Shown: positions 29,081 through 43,032 of the stretch, in pieces | Layout: every line of letters begins with the position of its first letter | How positions within the stretch are numbered: position 1 is the stretch's first letter | Assembly: GCF_964340395.1 (NCBI RefSeq) | Contig: NC_135553.1 | Span: forward strand, 18,538,501-18,602,500 | Length of the DNA stretch: 64,000 nt | Direction of reading: 5' to 3' | DNA from: Glandiceps talaboti | Lineage: Eukaryota > Hemichordata > Enteropneusta > Spengelidae | Made by a program: the position numbers and the translations under genes | Notes under the pieces: model-generated | Database searches by the model: none | What the model saw: only the letters and a program-made list of their open reading frames with translations | Told to the model about the DNA's origin: nothing

Positions 29081-29716
29081 AAGCTTATACTTATTTACAT
29101 GTTGTAAGCTGAAAACTGCATCATGGGATGAGGCCAGCTGCATCGACAAAACATGCCAGTAAGTCTTTGAAAAGTTTCGATGAAAGTAACAATATCGTCA
29201 AGACCTGACACAAGTGGTACAACCGTTATCACTGTTGATTTGAAATTACTGCGATCATGTCTTTGTATCAGTGTGAATAATTAAAAAAAAATGACCGAAT
29301 AACCTTCTTCTTACCACATGTATAATTATCTTACAGCAGACAAGAGGATGCAATCCAAAATGAAAACAAACAATCCTTCCGTTTGTTTACATAGCAGTAC
29401 AAGGCTAGGCATGGACATCATATGTTCAATGTATGTATTTGTGGAAACTGCACACTGCTGTATGGGTCATCTTTATCTGTGAGCGAACCCATGATGATCT
29501 ATGATCTTAGTTTGTAAGTGTGATAAGGAGAAGTCATCGCCGTAAACTATGTGCGTGCAAAGCCTCTTTTACGGCACCATCCAAGACACACCGCCAACAG
29601 TACATATTTCGTTGCTTCAGCAGAAATAGGAGATCTGGGTTGCCAGGATGAGGATAAGACCCAGGGGAGAAGACTTCTTTGCATCATCAAATGACAGGAA
29701 AACATTGTAATTATTG

Positions 29717-29807
<91 letters not shown>

Positions 29808-29808
29808 G
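29717..29808. repeat. Microsatellite (CTGT)n
   Basis: About 90 bp of pure CTGT units. Confidence 0.9.
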
Positions 29809-30147
29809 TTTATTTATATGTTTGTTTTGTGTGTTTTCGTAAACATAACTAATCAAGCCTGAGCCCCCTTTGGTTATATATGTAACATACCTCTGATGCA
29901 AGACCTTCATTGAAACATAAATTTACGCTAAATGCATACCCGGGTGCACAGGCGCTTAGCGGAGAACTACGATATATCGATAGTGAGACCGTCTGGCCGA
30001 ACTTCGAACCCGAAGGGCGAGCTCGCGTGATGCTGGGACATATAGTCCCTCTACAACTTACAAGTACATTCTACTATATTATAGCATTTGTCAAGCGCAT
30101 GAATACAGCGCCCTCTGTATAATGTGTTGACTTTCTCTTGCGCATAT

Positions 30148-30534
30148 CTATACATAGGGCAAGCAAGGGGAAACCCCATCTCGGCTGGTATCGTTGTCAC
30201 GACACATGTTGGAAAATTTGATGACGGAAGAGGGTGTTTCTGGATTTGTCGATACGAAGCCCACCTTGTTCGTAACCAAGCAAACTGAGTGAAACCGACA
30301 ACTGAGGTCATCGAGAGCTGTGAAGGGGCGGCTGTTCAAGGTTGCCTCAGGCTCAAGTAATCCATATAGGCTGGCACACTGCAGTAGCACCATGATGATG
30401 CCAGAGTTACCACCAGTTCTACCTAAGGTCATCAAGACGGATCTGTTTTGGTGTAAAATTTCAACTTTGCATGGGGATGACAGGTCGGTACACAACAAGG
30501 TACGTGCTAGGGTCGATATAATTCTACAAATCTC
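30148..30534 (-). CDS. Possible exon of an unknown gene
   Basis: An open stretch of more than 115 codons on the minus strand, ending TAG at 30148, with no convincing ATG. The upper limit is set by a possible acceptor (GTTGCAG) near 30534. Composition is protein-like and mixed, with several cysteines (FSNMCRDNDTSRDGVSPC, DDLSCRFHSVC) and a GRTG motif. The opposite strand is also open over part of the region (30320-30706), so it may be chance. No family recognised. Confidence 0.2.
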   Translation of the reverse strand, partial: EICRIISTLARTLLCTDLSSPCKVEILHQNRSVLMTLGRTGGNSGIIMVLLQCASLYGLLEPEATLNSRPFTALDDLSCRFHSVCLVTNKVGFVSTNPETPSSVIKFSNMCRDNDTSRDGVSPCLPYV

Positions 30535-31585
30535 TGCAACACCTTGTTCCTACGTACGTTGTAGAATCGCCGATATTATTTCCGTGTTGATCCCGGAAGT
30601 CGTACGCGTAACACTAACTGTCTACATACTCGCGAGATTTACAACTCCGAGTGAGTCCAGATGTCTATACACAGTTCTCCGATCCTTCCCACAGATATAT
30701 AGCTAGCCAATGGTGACTAAGGTCAAGTTGTAAAACATATTTGACAGCGTCACGTCTTTTCAGTGAATTGAAAACTGCCATTCTTCGAATTCATAACTAA
30801 TTATGTCTTTGTCACCCCAGTGCTGATGTTCTATTCAAGAATGGTCGTCAAAAACATCGCGCTATCAGGCATTTATAAAAAAAAAAAAAAAAAAAAAATA
30901 CCGTCACTGGTGATTGCACATTTTTTATGTCCAAATACGGGTGACTGTAATTGTTGAATATTCGTAAATACCTAAGGTATTAAATAACGCGATTTTTGTT
31001 TTGTTTTAAGCTCACCCTTTGAATAGAATATTTGCCCACAAGCGTCTGTGATCGATGCCGCCATCTGTGACGAGGCCTGCAGAGGTTATGGTTGGCTTTC
31101 GAACTGGGTCACAATTATAAATAGCTTATTACCTGATCAACACGGTCTATGGAAGCAAACCTTTGTTCATCAAAACACAATGAAGAAAATTGGCAACTAA
31201 AATTTTTCGACTTTTCAGTCGAAGATTTCATGTAGTCGTTTTCTTGGACGTGCTTGGAACAAAATTTTACTTATAGTACATTCACTTTATCAATACATAT
31301 GATCTTTCATTTCGTTATTAGCATTAGTATATTTGATATGATTTGATATGACTTGATGAACAAGGATACAATTGATAACTTAATTTCTCTTCTCTGCGTA
31401 TAATTGAATCAATATTCGACTCAACATCGAGAATATACGTATCTGCAAACTTTCAGACCTGTAGGCCTACTTCTGGTGTTTAAGACAGGACTCCGAGTCG
31501 AGCTTTTTGCCCAATTCATTTCCCCGTCAAATTTGGCGAATAAGGGATTTTATGTCTCGTTGCCGATATCACGAGATATGCAAAT

Positions 31586-31642
31586 ATGCCTAGCAACAAC
31601 GGTTGTCAAACATGGCATCGCCGTCAAGCTTTCGCCGTACAG
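31586..31642 (+). CDS. Candidate first coding exon of the UPA-death gene
   Basis: The exon at 32089 needs an upstream exon ending in phase 0. An ATG at 31586 opens 19 codons (MPSNNGCQTWHRRQAFAVQ) and ends at CAG followed by GTAGCC, in phase 0, which would give a 651-residue protein. The donor is weak at positions +4 to +6, and an overlapping frame is also open, so this is only the best local candidate. The true start could lie further upstream or use another ATG. Confidence 0.3.
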
Positions 31643-32088
31643 GTAGCCATGTGCGATGATGTTGAGAACAATAGTGTTGCTAAGCATTTGAAAATTTCAG
31701 CTTGACCATCCTCACCTGAGATCTGCCGCGAGACGAAAAGCGGCTTATTGGATTGGCAAATAAATTATTAGCAATACAGACGGCGATATGATGAATAGAT
31801 TAGGACACCAAAGAACGATATCTTCGAAACTGTCGTCACTCTATTTGTTTTGGTGTCGAGATTGTAGTCTTTGTGATTGGAACCAGATCTACAGTTGAAG
31901 CAGGGTTAGTTTTCGTTATAACGAGTGGCTAACACTCGACTCCAGTCCCACACTCTATACATGCATGCATACTGACATGCATGTACCGTCTAACGTAGCT
32001 AATTTTACATCTTCAATTTGAGCACACCACTTTTGAAAAAAGGAAGCAGATATTTTATTTTTATTTTTTATTCTTTCATATTTTGTAG

Positions 32089-35000
32089 CTTTATAAAGTG
32101 GAGTTAGTGGTGGACGAGGAAACGATACCTCACGACATTCCACGAGGAACAGGTAAGAAATCAATATAAGACAACCCGTGATCGTCCCACTATTTATCTA
32201 GTCGGTCAGTGTTTGTTCTAATACGTGGATATTACCTTGGAGTAAACAATGCGGAAGTTCCTTGTCTATGCCTACTTGTCATTGATCACGAGTAGTCCAC
32301 GGTTACTTTAGTTACGTGTCGGACTGCCGTCAAATGGATGGTATACTAATACGCCCTTAGAAAATCGTGATCACATCTTCGCACAAAAACTACCCCAGGG
32401 AACAAGACGGTTATGCTCGGTGAGTCATTGCAAAATAGGGACAACGCAACGTGCGATCGACGTTATGATGGTGTCAGAACGCCGTGGTTTAAAAGGTGCT
32501 GTAAGTACACGTATCAAGTGCAGCAGCCAAGGGGCAGCTTTTTGGTTTTTATTATGTTGTTTCAGACAAAAAAATTATGTTTTTAACAGAATCTCCTCTC
32601 AAAAGAAAACTGGGGGGGGGGGGGGGTTAGGTATTAAAACTGTTATGTGCCCGCCCACTGATGTGAAGAATATCTGCCCTCCCTCCCTGCCGCTTGGATT
32701 CAACTTACCCGCCATCCCAATGCCCACCCAATGTTGTGAATGATTTATGAAACGTTGATAATCCCACGTTTGTGAGAAGTAAAAAGTAAATTGTTATCAA
32801 CTTATCAACATCACAGTAGTAAATACAAATTTAGCTTTAATATCATTGAACGAGTGAAAGATTTCCGTCGAAATGTGGCTAGAAGTGCGAAAATGAAGTT
32901 CGGCAATCAGAATTATAAGAAATATGTAGTTGTTTCAGATAAATCATAGATCTTGCGGGAACCCTCCATGGCGTAAATTAAAAGGTGTTGGGTATTGTTC
33001 CACGTCAATGAGTTGCCGAAAGGTGTAACTTGACTTCATTGCAGGTTAGATAGAATTTAACGCGATAGAATGTGACGTTTCTCACTATGCACCAGTAGAT
33101 GTACACGTCACGTCACTACAATTACTTACTACTACCGTAACTCAGTAACTACACTTTTCCCCTCCTAGCTGTAAAGCCAGTAAACAGACAATTTGATCGA
33201 CAAAACCTGTCGCCCTCAACGAGCGAAACGTTACTCGTGTATAAAGTAATAAGAACCCCTGGTCTTGGTACAAGAACGTATTTTCCTGTGTTTTTTGCCG
33301 ACCTGATGAACGGGTTTAAGGATACTCTTTCTGTTGTCTTCTCTTTTCTTAGTGCATCTTAGGTTATACAACTACAGAGGACGGAGCTGCCCTGAAAACC
33401 TGAAACTAACCGTAGAGCTAACGTCCGACTCGTTTTGTGGAATTGACATAGATTCTAGAAATAGAGGCTGCGGTAACAAGCTGGTAATCCTTTACAAAAC
33501 AGGGGATGGAAACCATTTGAATACCAAACTGTTAAAGTTCACCAAACCATCTTCTATATGTCGTTTTATGTTTTCGTCATCAGTGAGGAATACATCCGAT
33601 ATGAATGATTGGAAATGCCAGGTGGAAAGATATCTTTTTGAAAAAGGTGAATGGTTTGTACATTTTTATAATGAAAATTTTACTTCAGTTCGTGTCGAGA
33701 TGACATAACCGTTTGTTAGTTTAACTACCTTGACAGTTTTTGTTTCAATTTAAAGGTGATTCAAAATGCTCACAATCACTATTGCTATTTTGCTAGACGA
33801 CATATTTGTGAAACGTATCCTGGTTTTAAAACTTTAAAAAAAGCGTCTGCAGACACCTTAAAATGACCTTTTTTCAGTCAGTTCCCTTCGGATTTACTTC
33901 GAGAGTTTTCGGGTATTTCCGGTCACACCTAGACCACGGGAATTTGTGACGTCATTGAGGGACATCGTTAGCACGTAGCCTATGACGAGAGTAGTCAACA
34001 GGTGAATAAAACTCAACAGCATTGTGACAAAATACATTGCTGGTGGTTGTAATAGACACCAGTAAACAAAAACTACAGTCTACATGGCTTATTAACCAAC
34101 ATTTACTGATATTTACTCACACTTCCTGACTAATTGTCAGTGTCTGTGGGTATAAATGCTAAAATATTATGTCCCCATATTATGGCAAAATAAATCAAAA
34201 TGGCATCAATTTTAAGGTGTTTGCAGACGCATTTTTAAAGTTTTAAAACCAGAATACGTTTCACAAACATGTCGTCTAGCAAAATAGCAATAGTGATTGT
34301 GAGCATTTTGAATCACCTTTAAATTGATAACATCCAGGAATCATGCATTAAAGGCCAAGGTTTCAATCCAGGGTCCTCGTATTAGTGTTAGCTTGACACT
34401 GGAGCCATATGAGGGTTAATATACAATGATCACTCGTTGTGGACCCACTTTTTCTATAGCTCTGCCAGATATCTATTTTACACACCTAGATATTATTCGC
34501 AACTGGGCCTTCAAAATCAGACAAACATTGTCACCTTAACCAGTAAATGAATGACAGAAGATAAGATATCTGGCAATTTTAAATTGGAACCTAGGTGAAG
34601 CAAGAACTTTCATATTGGTACTGTTGACACCTGCTATTCTTGGATCTCTGACTATCTTTTTCGTTATTTTATGCCCTTCCCTGCATATTGCAGGTAAGGC
34701 AGATTCAAGTAAAGACAAGAGCACGTCATAGGCAAACAAACGGACAAACAAACAAACGAAACAGGCAACAAACAAACAAACAAACAACTCAACGACTAGA
34801 AATTCATCGTAAAAATAAAACGCAACTAAAAAACTGGTTTAATAAATAAACATGTTACGTAGTTGTATATACTAGTATATTTGTACCTAAAGTAGGTGTA
34901 ACCTGTACGTGACTGACATGCAAATGAGCGCATCAGTCAATCATGAGTCAGTTTACTAAATCTCATACACCAAACTTTCAGCGAAATATAAGCGGGCAAG

Positions 35001-38000
35001 CGGCAAGTAATGAAAAGAAAATACCGCGATACCGGTATGGGAAAGAATGTACGGGAAGCAAGACACCAAGTTTATTAATCTTTTTGTGGACGGTATCTAT
35101 TACATATTTTAATAAGGTCAGTTACCAAACCCTCTTTTGCACTTTTTGTCCAACAGATCAGTCATATAAAGTGGAGGTTTCAGAGTCGCATAGCGATCTA
35201 CCCAAAGGACATTTGCTTCTGTACATACTACCAACGAGGCTTGTTCTGTGTTCTTTGTGCCAGGGGAAAACAACAAAGCGTTACCTTCTGGACAAACCTT
35301 TCGACAGTTTCGATATTTCGTATTCGCAAGGCGAACGAGTTTATGTGTTACGGTTGGAAGGAGAAACTCAAAAGAAATTTATAAGGACGCAAACGGCAAT
35401 TGACAGTGAAAATATTAGTGCCAAAATTAGTCAGTTCACGAATCGAAACATTCCGGAACTCCAACCGGGAAATCACATACCAGAACGACTGATTGACATG
35501 CCAAAAACGGATACTGTAGTGATTGATGGACCTGCGGTACCTGTCAGGACACCTACGGTACCCGGAAGCATCCCGGGAAGGACTGAACCAGAAATTGAAC
35601 CACCTGTTCCACCGACCGATTCGAAACCATCTTCCCCTAGTGATCAAGGCCCTCCAAATCCTTCCCCAACCTACAAGAAAAAGGTACAGTGAGCTCTTAT
35701 AAACTGTTTACTCTGATATTTTCCTAGTATAGGCCACTTATTCCGAATCACCCAAAAATGTAATAAAAACCATAAATGTTCTAACTATGTAATGTTTAAC
35801 CCTTACATGTAAACGACATCAACCATAGATACAAATGTGTTACATTTGTGGATGATACTCCCCATCATCTCAAATTTGCATAATACACACTGAGCAAAAT
35901 AATGGACAAAAAAGCGGCAAAATAAGACAAAACAAATCCAAAAACCTTAGTTTTAGACCACGGACTATACATATTTATCAAAATGATATATTTACTGAAA
36001 ACGTGGTGTTATTACAATTACAGGAATTGATTGTGGCTGTATTCGCTGGAAGACCATGTCTAGGAGGAAACTGGATTGTTGACGTGTATATTGTAAACCG
36101 CAACAAAAATCCCCTTGAACTTGTAAGTTGATGTTTTGAGATTGGAATGGAATCTTTATTAACCCAGAATATGGAAAATTTCGGATGAGAAGCTCGAAAA
36201 CATTTAATAATTAACTTATCCAATGTAGCAGTCGAATTTCAAAATACAAATAACATTGTGACTTCTACACTGCTACATGGGTTCAATGGAATAAACAGAT
36301 GAAAAGATCGAAATGGCGGGGGGGGGGGTCATGATAATTGTAATACTGTGTTATGTTATTAGTATTACGTATACACGTTCAAGCAATTTTATGGGCACCT
36401 TTCGCGAACTATTCAAAAACGTTTAGTGTCTTTATGGGGAAAACTGGTCAGGTAATAGCAAGCACATGTGTATGGTTTTTTTGACTTTATATGAGCACCC
36501 AGTTGTCTTATCCTATTACATGTGCTTATCCTATTACATGTACGAATACCACGGCTCCTTTTTGGTGTCAGATGACTTGATATTAATTAATTATACAACT
36601 GCATCCAGATCTCCTAACCAGGTCACATTCATTGGTTGTCGGGGGCCACGTGGTATTATTACAACAATCCTATGTGCATTAATTTTGATGCAGACACCCA
36701 CGTTTAATATACGATTTCGACACATATACGCTTGCGCTCATGACATTCACTTAATCTCACTGTTGAGTATTTGTATTTATTGTATGTTCCTAACCATGTT
36801 GTTACTTTAAGAGACAACAACTTCAGCAATGCAAGACCAGTAAGGATCACATTGCGCTGCCCCCAAGGAGAATTTTTATAACCGACTCGCTGCGTATACA
36901 GATACCTGAGTTGCCAAGTGGTTGGACTTTCCTGTTCAATTCACAATTGAAGGTAAGTAAGCACTGTCAAGTTTCACGCTGTATATAAATCTCACGGTCT
37001 AACCATGGAAGTATCACCATACATCACATAAAGTTACTTCTAAGGGACGTACCGAGTATTTACTCGAAATGCGAGGCATTTGTTTGCTCGATAAGTATTT
37101 TCCAATGCTAACCGAACTGATACAGCCAGCTTTGAACGTTGAATACTTGTGTGGAGATGTATTAGATGGGATCACGTTATGACCTTCTCAACTAAGACTT
37201 GCACAACAACCTCGTATACTAGTACACGGTGCTAGCAGTCCGGAAATATGCGTTTCGAGGTTTCCGACACGTTGGTGGGAGAGGGTTGATGACACGTCGG
37301 AAACCTCGAAGCACATATTTCCAGAGCTAATGGTGCAAATTGTCAGTTCGTTAACACAGTGGAAGTAACTTTCGTTGTTAAAATTTGAACAAATCAAATT
37401 AGGTATTTGTTATGGTTGACCGCTTTACAACTGCTTTGGTCAATAGATTCCTGTGATGTCCAATTTGAAAGATTCCAATCTCTAAAGTTAGGCATATTTG
37501 TTTTTGTCAATTCAGGAGCTAAGAGGCCGTGATATTGAACCGATAATAAATGGAAGTGGGAATAATTTCATCGTTGATGAAGCCCATCAGTTCGTTATAC
37601 ACCATGACGGCAGTCAGGGCCAAACCAAGTTTCTGTGCCAAGTTCAAGTTATTGGCGACGGAACGGTTTCTTATAACATAGCGACCGACTTCAGTAATTA
37701 CGTAAGTCTTTGACTCAGAAATTATCAGACGGGATCTGAGGTAAACAATCGAAATAATTTCTTGAATAATTGCAAAATAGTTCGAATTTGACGATACGAT
37801 AGTATATGCGATCAAAATAACAATGTCTTAATTTTGTCGCCTGACACTTTAATTTACTGTACACCAAAATAGTAAGCATTGCCCCCTTATCCATCGTTTA
37901 AAGCAATATTGACCAAAATATGTTGGCACACTTTCAATTTGCAGAGAAGTACAAAGAAAGGGACTAACACTGTTATAATGACACCCGAAACCAAACTAAC

Positions 38001-38772
38001 TACCTTTTGTTGAATTTGTTTGGTGGAGATCGATTCCAATACTAGACTAAACATTCGGAATGATGTAAACTGTATGATAGTATGATTATCGATCAGAATT
38101 TTTTTAATTTTTAGGAAACGCAACTTTTTATAAACTTAAACCACAATCTTACACCAACGTGCTATCTGTTCATTGTTTTATTAGTCAGACGGAAGACTTG
38201 GTTGCTATGGAAATTCGATTCTAAAGCCCTTATTTAGTACAGGCAATGATTCATACAAACACGAATGGCTGACCTTTGAACTTTTAAATGAGCTCAGTAT
38301 GTTGTTATCGCCATATTCACCCACTGGTAACGACTGGAGACTTCTCATCGACTATGCCGGCTTCAACTTCCATTTGGAACTTATCGAATCCATAGAAGAT
38401 ACACACTCCCGAGTTGGGATACATCCAGGGGAGTTAGTGTTGCGATATTGGTACAGGATGAAACCGGCTGAATTCACCATTCAAAAGCTTCGGGACACGT
38501 TCGAACGTATGGAACGGAACGATTTAGTACTTAAATTAGATGAAAACACCGCGAAAGTGAATCAAAAGAAACAACACAACGTTTCTAATGATACAAGTAC
38601 AATAAGTGGAGGCCATGGTGGGTCGGATGCTGAGGTTCTCAACATTGCAAATGAACCTGATGGTGGTGAACAACAGAATCCCCCGGTAACTTCACGACAG
38701 CGATCCCATGATCCCGAAGTCGTCGAACACGTGGAATGTCAAGTTGTACAGGTGGTTGTACATGATGAATGA
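32089..38772 (+). CDS. UPA and death-domain protein, multi-exon, 5' end uncertain
   Basis: Seven exons: 32089-32152, 33353-33646, 35157-35683, 36024-36122, 36812-36952, 37516-37701, 38185-38772 (TGA). Each has AG/GT flanks, and all phases join without a stop (1899 nt, 632 residues). The first two exons and the start of the third hold two units that each begin with a YKVE motif, probably beta-rich. The rest of exon 3 ends in a proline-rich linker. Exons 4-6 resemble the UPA domain of UNC5, PIDD and ankyrins: NWIVDVYIVNRNKNPLEL, then SLRIQIPELPSGW, then FLCQVQVIGDG. Exon 7 carries a death domain (LLSPYSPTGNDWRLLIDYAG to MERNDLVLKL) and a hydrophilic tail. I see no ZU5 domain, membrane segment or signal peptide, so it is probably a cytoplasmic signalling adaptor related to UNC5 and PIDD; the partner is unknown. 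AATAAA follows the stop by about 20 nt. A foldback element sits in intron 2 and a hairpin in intron 5. Confidence 0.8.
33754..34318. mobile_element. Foldback MITE in an intron of the UPA-death gene
   Basis: Two arms of about 110 bp (33754-33864 and 34209-34318) are reverse complements; the outer ends read AGGTGATTCAAAATGCTCAC on one strand and the other. TTAA flanks both ends (33750-33753 and 34319-34322), which fits a TTAA target duplication of piggyBac-like elements, although the ends do not start with the usual CCC. The central spacer is about 340 bp and has no gene. Confidence 0.6.
37222..37330. repeat. Inverted repeat (hairpin) in intron 5 of the UPA-death gene
   Basis: Arms of about 45 bp, with GGAAATATGCGTTTCGAGGT at the left and its approximate complement ending near 37325, around a short loop containing GGGAGAGGG. 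No target duplication was resolved. Confidence 0.45.
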
Positions 38773-38792
38773 TCTAATACCAAGTAAAACTG

Positions 38793-38798
38793 AATAAA
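38793..38798 (+). terminator. Polyadenylation signal of the UPA-death gene
   Basis: Canonical AATAAA 21 nt after the TGA stop of the last exon. A further AATAAA-rich stretch lies near 38966. It implies a very short 3' UTR. Confidence 0.5.
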
Positions 38799-39943
38799 AC
38801 GAAAGCAAGTTCTATCTCATCTGAGGGGCGAGATCAATAGTTCGTGTAGGGTCACGGTAAAAACCCAATTCTTTCAGTTTTGGGTGGGGTGAACCATTTT
38901 AGTTCTCAAACTATTTTACCGTTTAATGGAATCTGTTCTGTACCTCAAAGTACAAATATTTCTTTAAATAAAATAAAATCGAGCAATGGAAGAATTTTGG
39001 CTGAATCTCCCATACTATGATGGAAAACAAATTCCCCACATACAGAACTCTCCATTACCAAGTGACTTAAGGGATCTTGCGAAGATGGTTGCATGGAGCA
39101 AAGGACTCTGATGAAGAATAGGTTACAAATCGTGCATGCTGCTGATGACAGGCTGACTGATACTGTCAACAACCCCTCCCACTCAAAATGTAGATATGTT
39201 GGACAGTCGTAGGCAAAGAACAAAAAAAATGTTCACGTTTGCTAACTTTATTCAACGCCGGCATTACAGTCAAACGAGCTGACTCGCAGAGTAAGGAAAG
39301 AGTGGAATGTCGAATGATCTCCGGTGATGATCCACTGACTTTACCTGCGCGTGAATAGAGCACATGCAAGTGTCTTTGACGAAAGTGAAAGAAAACGAAA
39401 ATTTGTTGCCGGAAGAAAAGCAGACCAAGATAAAGAGAGAAACTGAATTCAAACTCGACTTGCCAACAGTCTCGGAGTGAAAAATCTCAAGACAAACTTA
39501 GCAGAACTACTTCCATTCCAAAACTGACAAACGGGAACGATCGTTCTTAGTTGGGAAAGTGAATGATATCAATGCTACAAGGAGGATAAGACGTAATGAA
39601 TCTCAGCACTCTGAAATGAAATCTTATGAATGGTGACATTTCACGTGAATATAAAATGCCGACTAATACTATTATTATCATGATGGTTATCATGAATGAC
39701 TGATATTTCAGAAGAGATCGAATCAATTTGCATTGATTTAATCGTGTAATTTTGCAATTAAATGATTATTTTCAAACTGATGAACCGAAATGATGAAAGT
39801 CAATGCTAAACTTTTCGACGATTTTGTAATGAAATAATTTCGAAAATCCGTTCATTTGACTGATTTATCACCGACCTTTTGTTCTCAATTTAACAGACTT
39901 CCTATGTGTCCGCCAAAGTCTAATGCAAATATTACAATGTTAA

Positions 39944-40265
39944 TCAGCCGGAAAATACTCGTGACCTAAGGGGCCTTTGTCACTACGAGTCGCTAGACGA
40001 GTAGTGACAAACCCTTAGGCCACGAGTATTTTCCGGCTGACTCAAGAAAAATATTGGAGAATAACATAATTATACCAGCGCCAGCATTATCAAAAGACAA
40101 TTTTGAACGTTTTGACTCATATTTCGAACACAGCAGAAGCAGTGACGTAGATACGCGTTGTCATGACATAGACTGCAGGTTGTTGTGACGTAGAACGACC
40201 AGAATATATATATTTTTATATTTGTTGTTCTAAATGGCTCATTCATGGCATAATAACTTTTCCTG
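39944..40265. repeat. Dispersed repeat with long hairpin, copy 1
   Basis: The first 97 bp (39944-40040) form a near-perfect hairpin (arms of about 45 bp, TCAGCCGGAAAATACTCGTG at the outer left). The following roughly 220 bp, with GACTCATATTTCGAACACAG and a GTGACGTAGA motif, recur at 46761-47041 in the same orientation. Confidence 0.6.
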
Positions 40266-42943
40266 TTTTGTAGTACTTCATATTTTCCATTTCAACCTAA
40301 ATCCCTTCTAATGAGGTGTTCAAAATTCTTATTTTTTATGAGTTATTTGTCATATGTCGATTTGATTGGAACTAACAACATGGGGACAATCCCTCATTTT
40401 GATGTGTTGATTAACATGTAAATTAAGAAAGTTTGTATGAAAAATAAAATATTTTGCAATATTTACATTAATATTTACTAGTACATACATGTCTAGTATG
40501 CCTGTACATTGTTGTAACATCCACATTACCACGACGTCGTTTGGCGATCGTTCCAGATGAAAGCGATAGGAATGATATCGATGGTATCGAAGTTCTTCCA
40601 AAAATGTGACGTTTGTTTATATATGAGATGTTTAATATGTTGAGAAACTAGGTGATACATGTGAACCTCTACGTCAAATATTGATCTATAGCCATATCAG
40701 TGATTCCCAGCGGTATGTAGGTGTGAAACACGTCATCATTCTGAGGGTTCGGTCGTGAGGCCAGACTCGTTGCTCTCAATAAAATAAAATAAAATAAAAA
40801 TAAAATAAAATGTATGGGTTTCTACGTGAAATATAGTTCTAAATGTTCCTTCAGTATCTCAAAAGCTTTAACCTTTAACACTTCCTTCTAATGGACTTTG
40901 ACATAATATTTGGTTCATTAATTAATTGTGATTTTGGTCAAAAGTTTCAAACTTAGAATACCAGAATCAGGTAGATAACGTACATGTAGTATACGGAGGG
41001 TGTGGGTGTCTACAGTTTTCAAACAATGATTAGCATTTCAATGGAAAAATGAAACATATTCCCTAACAACCATCACCAGGCTCTTGATACCGTTACGGTT
41101 TCACAAGACTGGAATGCATTTGTGGCCCAGACAGACAGACATACAAACTGCAATTTCTGAAACCCTAAGCAACTATACACCCTGTTGCAACTGCTAACTG
41201 CTAACTTTATATTTGCACAGTATCACGTGCACATTGACATAACATACAAATAGTGTAGTGGCTAACAATTAGGGACTTGTGATCGAGACCGGTCTGACTA
41301 AAATCTGATATGGTGAATACGGCTCCGTTTCTTTATTTACTTCAATCTATTACCTTCATTATTTGTCGTTTGTTTTCGGTTTGTCGCCTTCTCGATTCTG
41401 AAAAGCGGGTATACTACTTTCAGCATACTCAGTGTGCATAGGTGGTAAACGTAACGTTCATCCTGGTTGTCTTCTGAAAATCGCGAGGTTTGGACGAGAA
41501 GTTCTATTACACAGGGTCAGATGTGGAAGGAAGGCGATCTCTCCCGGAAGAACAAAGTAGAAAACAAAGTACAATAAGCGAAGGAAATAGAGGTAAATAA
41601 ATAAAGAAATCAAATCCGATTCACCATATCAGATTGTATGAATCAAGACCCACAATGTTGAAACTGAAGTGAAGGTAGGATATACACACACTTTACCTTT
41701 ACCGAAAACAGGTGTACAACTGGAAACAAATGAAGTCTTATTGGCGTAATGGCGTCTGTGCTCACTAGTTGACTGACAGTACGTGCTATAGTGATGGTTA
41801 TCAAGTTGTCTAACCGTGTGGTTGTGATGGTATGGACACTTTCATTGACTCGATTTGCACACACTTGACTGTCTCACTTGGTTTCCTGGTCACAATATCA
41901 ACAACAGAACAAGACTACGAAAAGCATAGCTGAATTACTTACTATTGTTATACAAATAGGATCATGGCCTTCAAAATCGCCAGGTGTGCTACACAACTTT
42001 AGTGCTAACTTTTCTACATTTACAAAGTTGGCATGAAGTATATCACCAACGATTATTGTAATTGGTTACATGTGCAGAACCTAACAAACTATAAAACATT
42101 GGCAGGAGTATATTAGTGTTTAAGGACCGGACTAGCACAGCGCCCTCTACATACTTCTTGAAAGATTTTATAGCGTGTATTCGTCTGATTATAATAGGTG
42201 ACCACACGAACTTCCAGATAGAATATGTTTCACTGAAGAACTCAGTTATTGGAAGACGCAGTCCCAAAAATATATACCCAAATATTTGTATAATTAACGA
42301 TCTTGACCAATTAGTGGCTATATCATCACTTGTACGTGTCTAAGATTAAAAATTTGTCAAGCATATATTGGATATATTAATTATACTATGTCCCATGAGT
42401 CTCATACATAATACTTGTCATCACTTGGCTGTTGTAATACTTGCATACGATGATATAATTGTGATGATTACTGCGGAAGATATTTGTTTATACAGGCGGC
42501 CGGACCAAGTTACTAAGAAATTCCTAATACTCCTCGGTTACATTTATGTCAAAGGAGATACGGCAGAGATGTACTCATATTTGAGTTTATTTATAGGAAT
42601 TCTTTTGAAAACAGACTGTCCACAAACAATAATGAGAAAGGCCTCAGTCCAATTCTATAGAATGGGGTGTTGAATTTTGAACAGGCGTGCAGTTATTTTG
42701 TGTTGAACAATTTTAGAAAAACAAATATCTCGCTTGACTTGTAGGTAACTCAGTGTGTTTAAGAAGTTTGGTAGGGAGTACCGTACTCCTAATTAATCTT
42801 AAATTAATGGTTTTGTATACTTGATTTATTAGGGATGTTTTCATTAGTCAATTTCTCTTTGATCTATATACAAAATGTATACCTTCATTTCATTCTGGTC
42901 CATGTGTTTGATATTTTTGTAATCGAATGATATGAATACCATA

Positions 42944-43032
42944 GAAGAGGAAGAAGAAAAAGAAGAAGGAGAAGAAGAAGAAGAAGAAGAAGAAGAAGCA
43001 CTCAGAATTGCATTCTGAACTTCCTTCTGAAT

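Larger units (their letters stand above)
18678..30147. other. Unassigned DNA upstream of noggin, rich in microsatellites
   Basis: Contains the tracts listed separately and no supported gene. The first kilobases are the expected place for the noggin promoter, but no clear TATA or other element was recognised. Confidence 0.35.

Noticed and set aside
30148-30498. Possible tyrosine phosphatase because of a GRTG motif
   Set aside because: The catalytic cysteine is not at the required spacing before the arginine, and no other phosphatase motif is visible.
33647-33708. Alternative ending of the second UPA-gene exon at a stop at 33708
   Set aside because: A consensus donor at 33647 gives a perfect phase match to the exon at 35157, so the stop is more likely intronic, although an unspliced short form cannot be excluded.
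34943-35156. Open frame extending upstream of the third UPA-gene exon
   Set aside because: A strong acceptor (TTTTTGTCCAACAG) precedes 35157 and only that start joins the previous exon in phase; the upstream part reads as intron.
41248-41305. tRNA-derived SINE head (GTGTAGTGGCTAACA, then GATCGAGACC)
   Set aside because: It resembles A and B boxes but has no cloverleaf, no second convincing copy and no tail; too weak to list. A similar GTGGCTAACA occurs near 31926.
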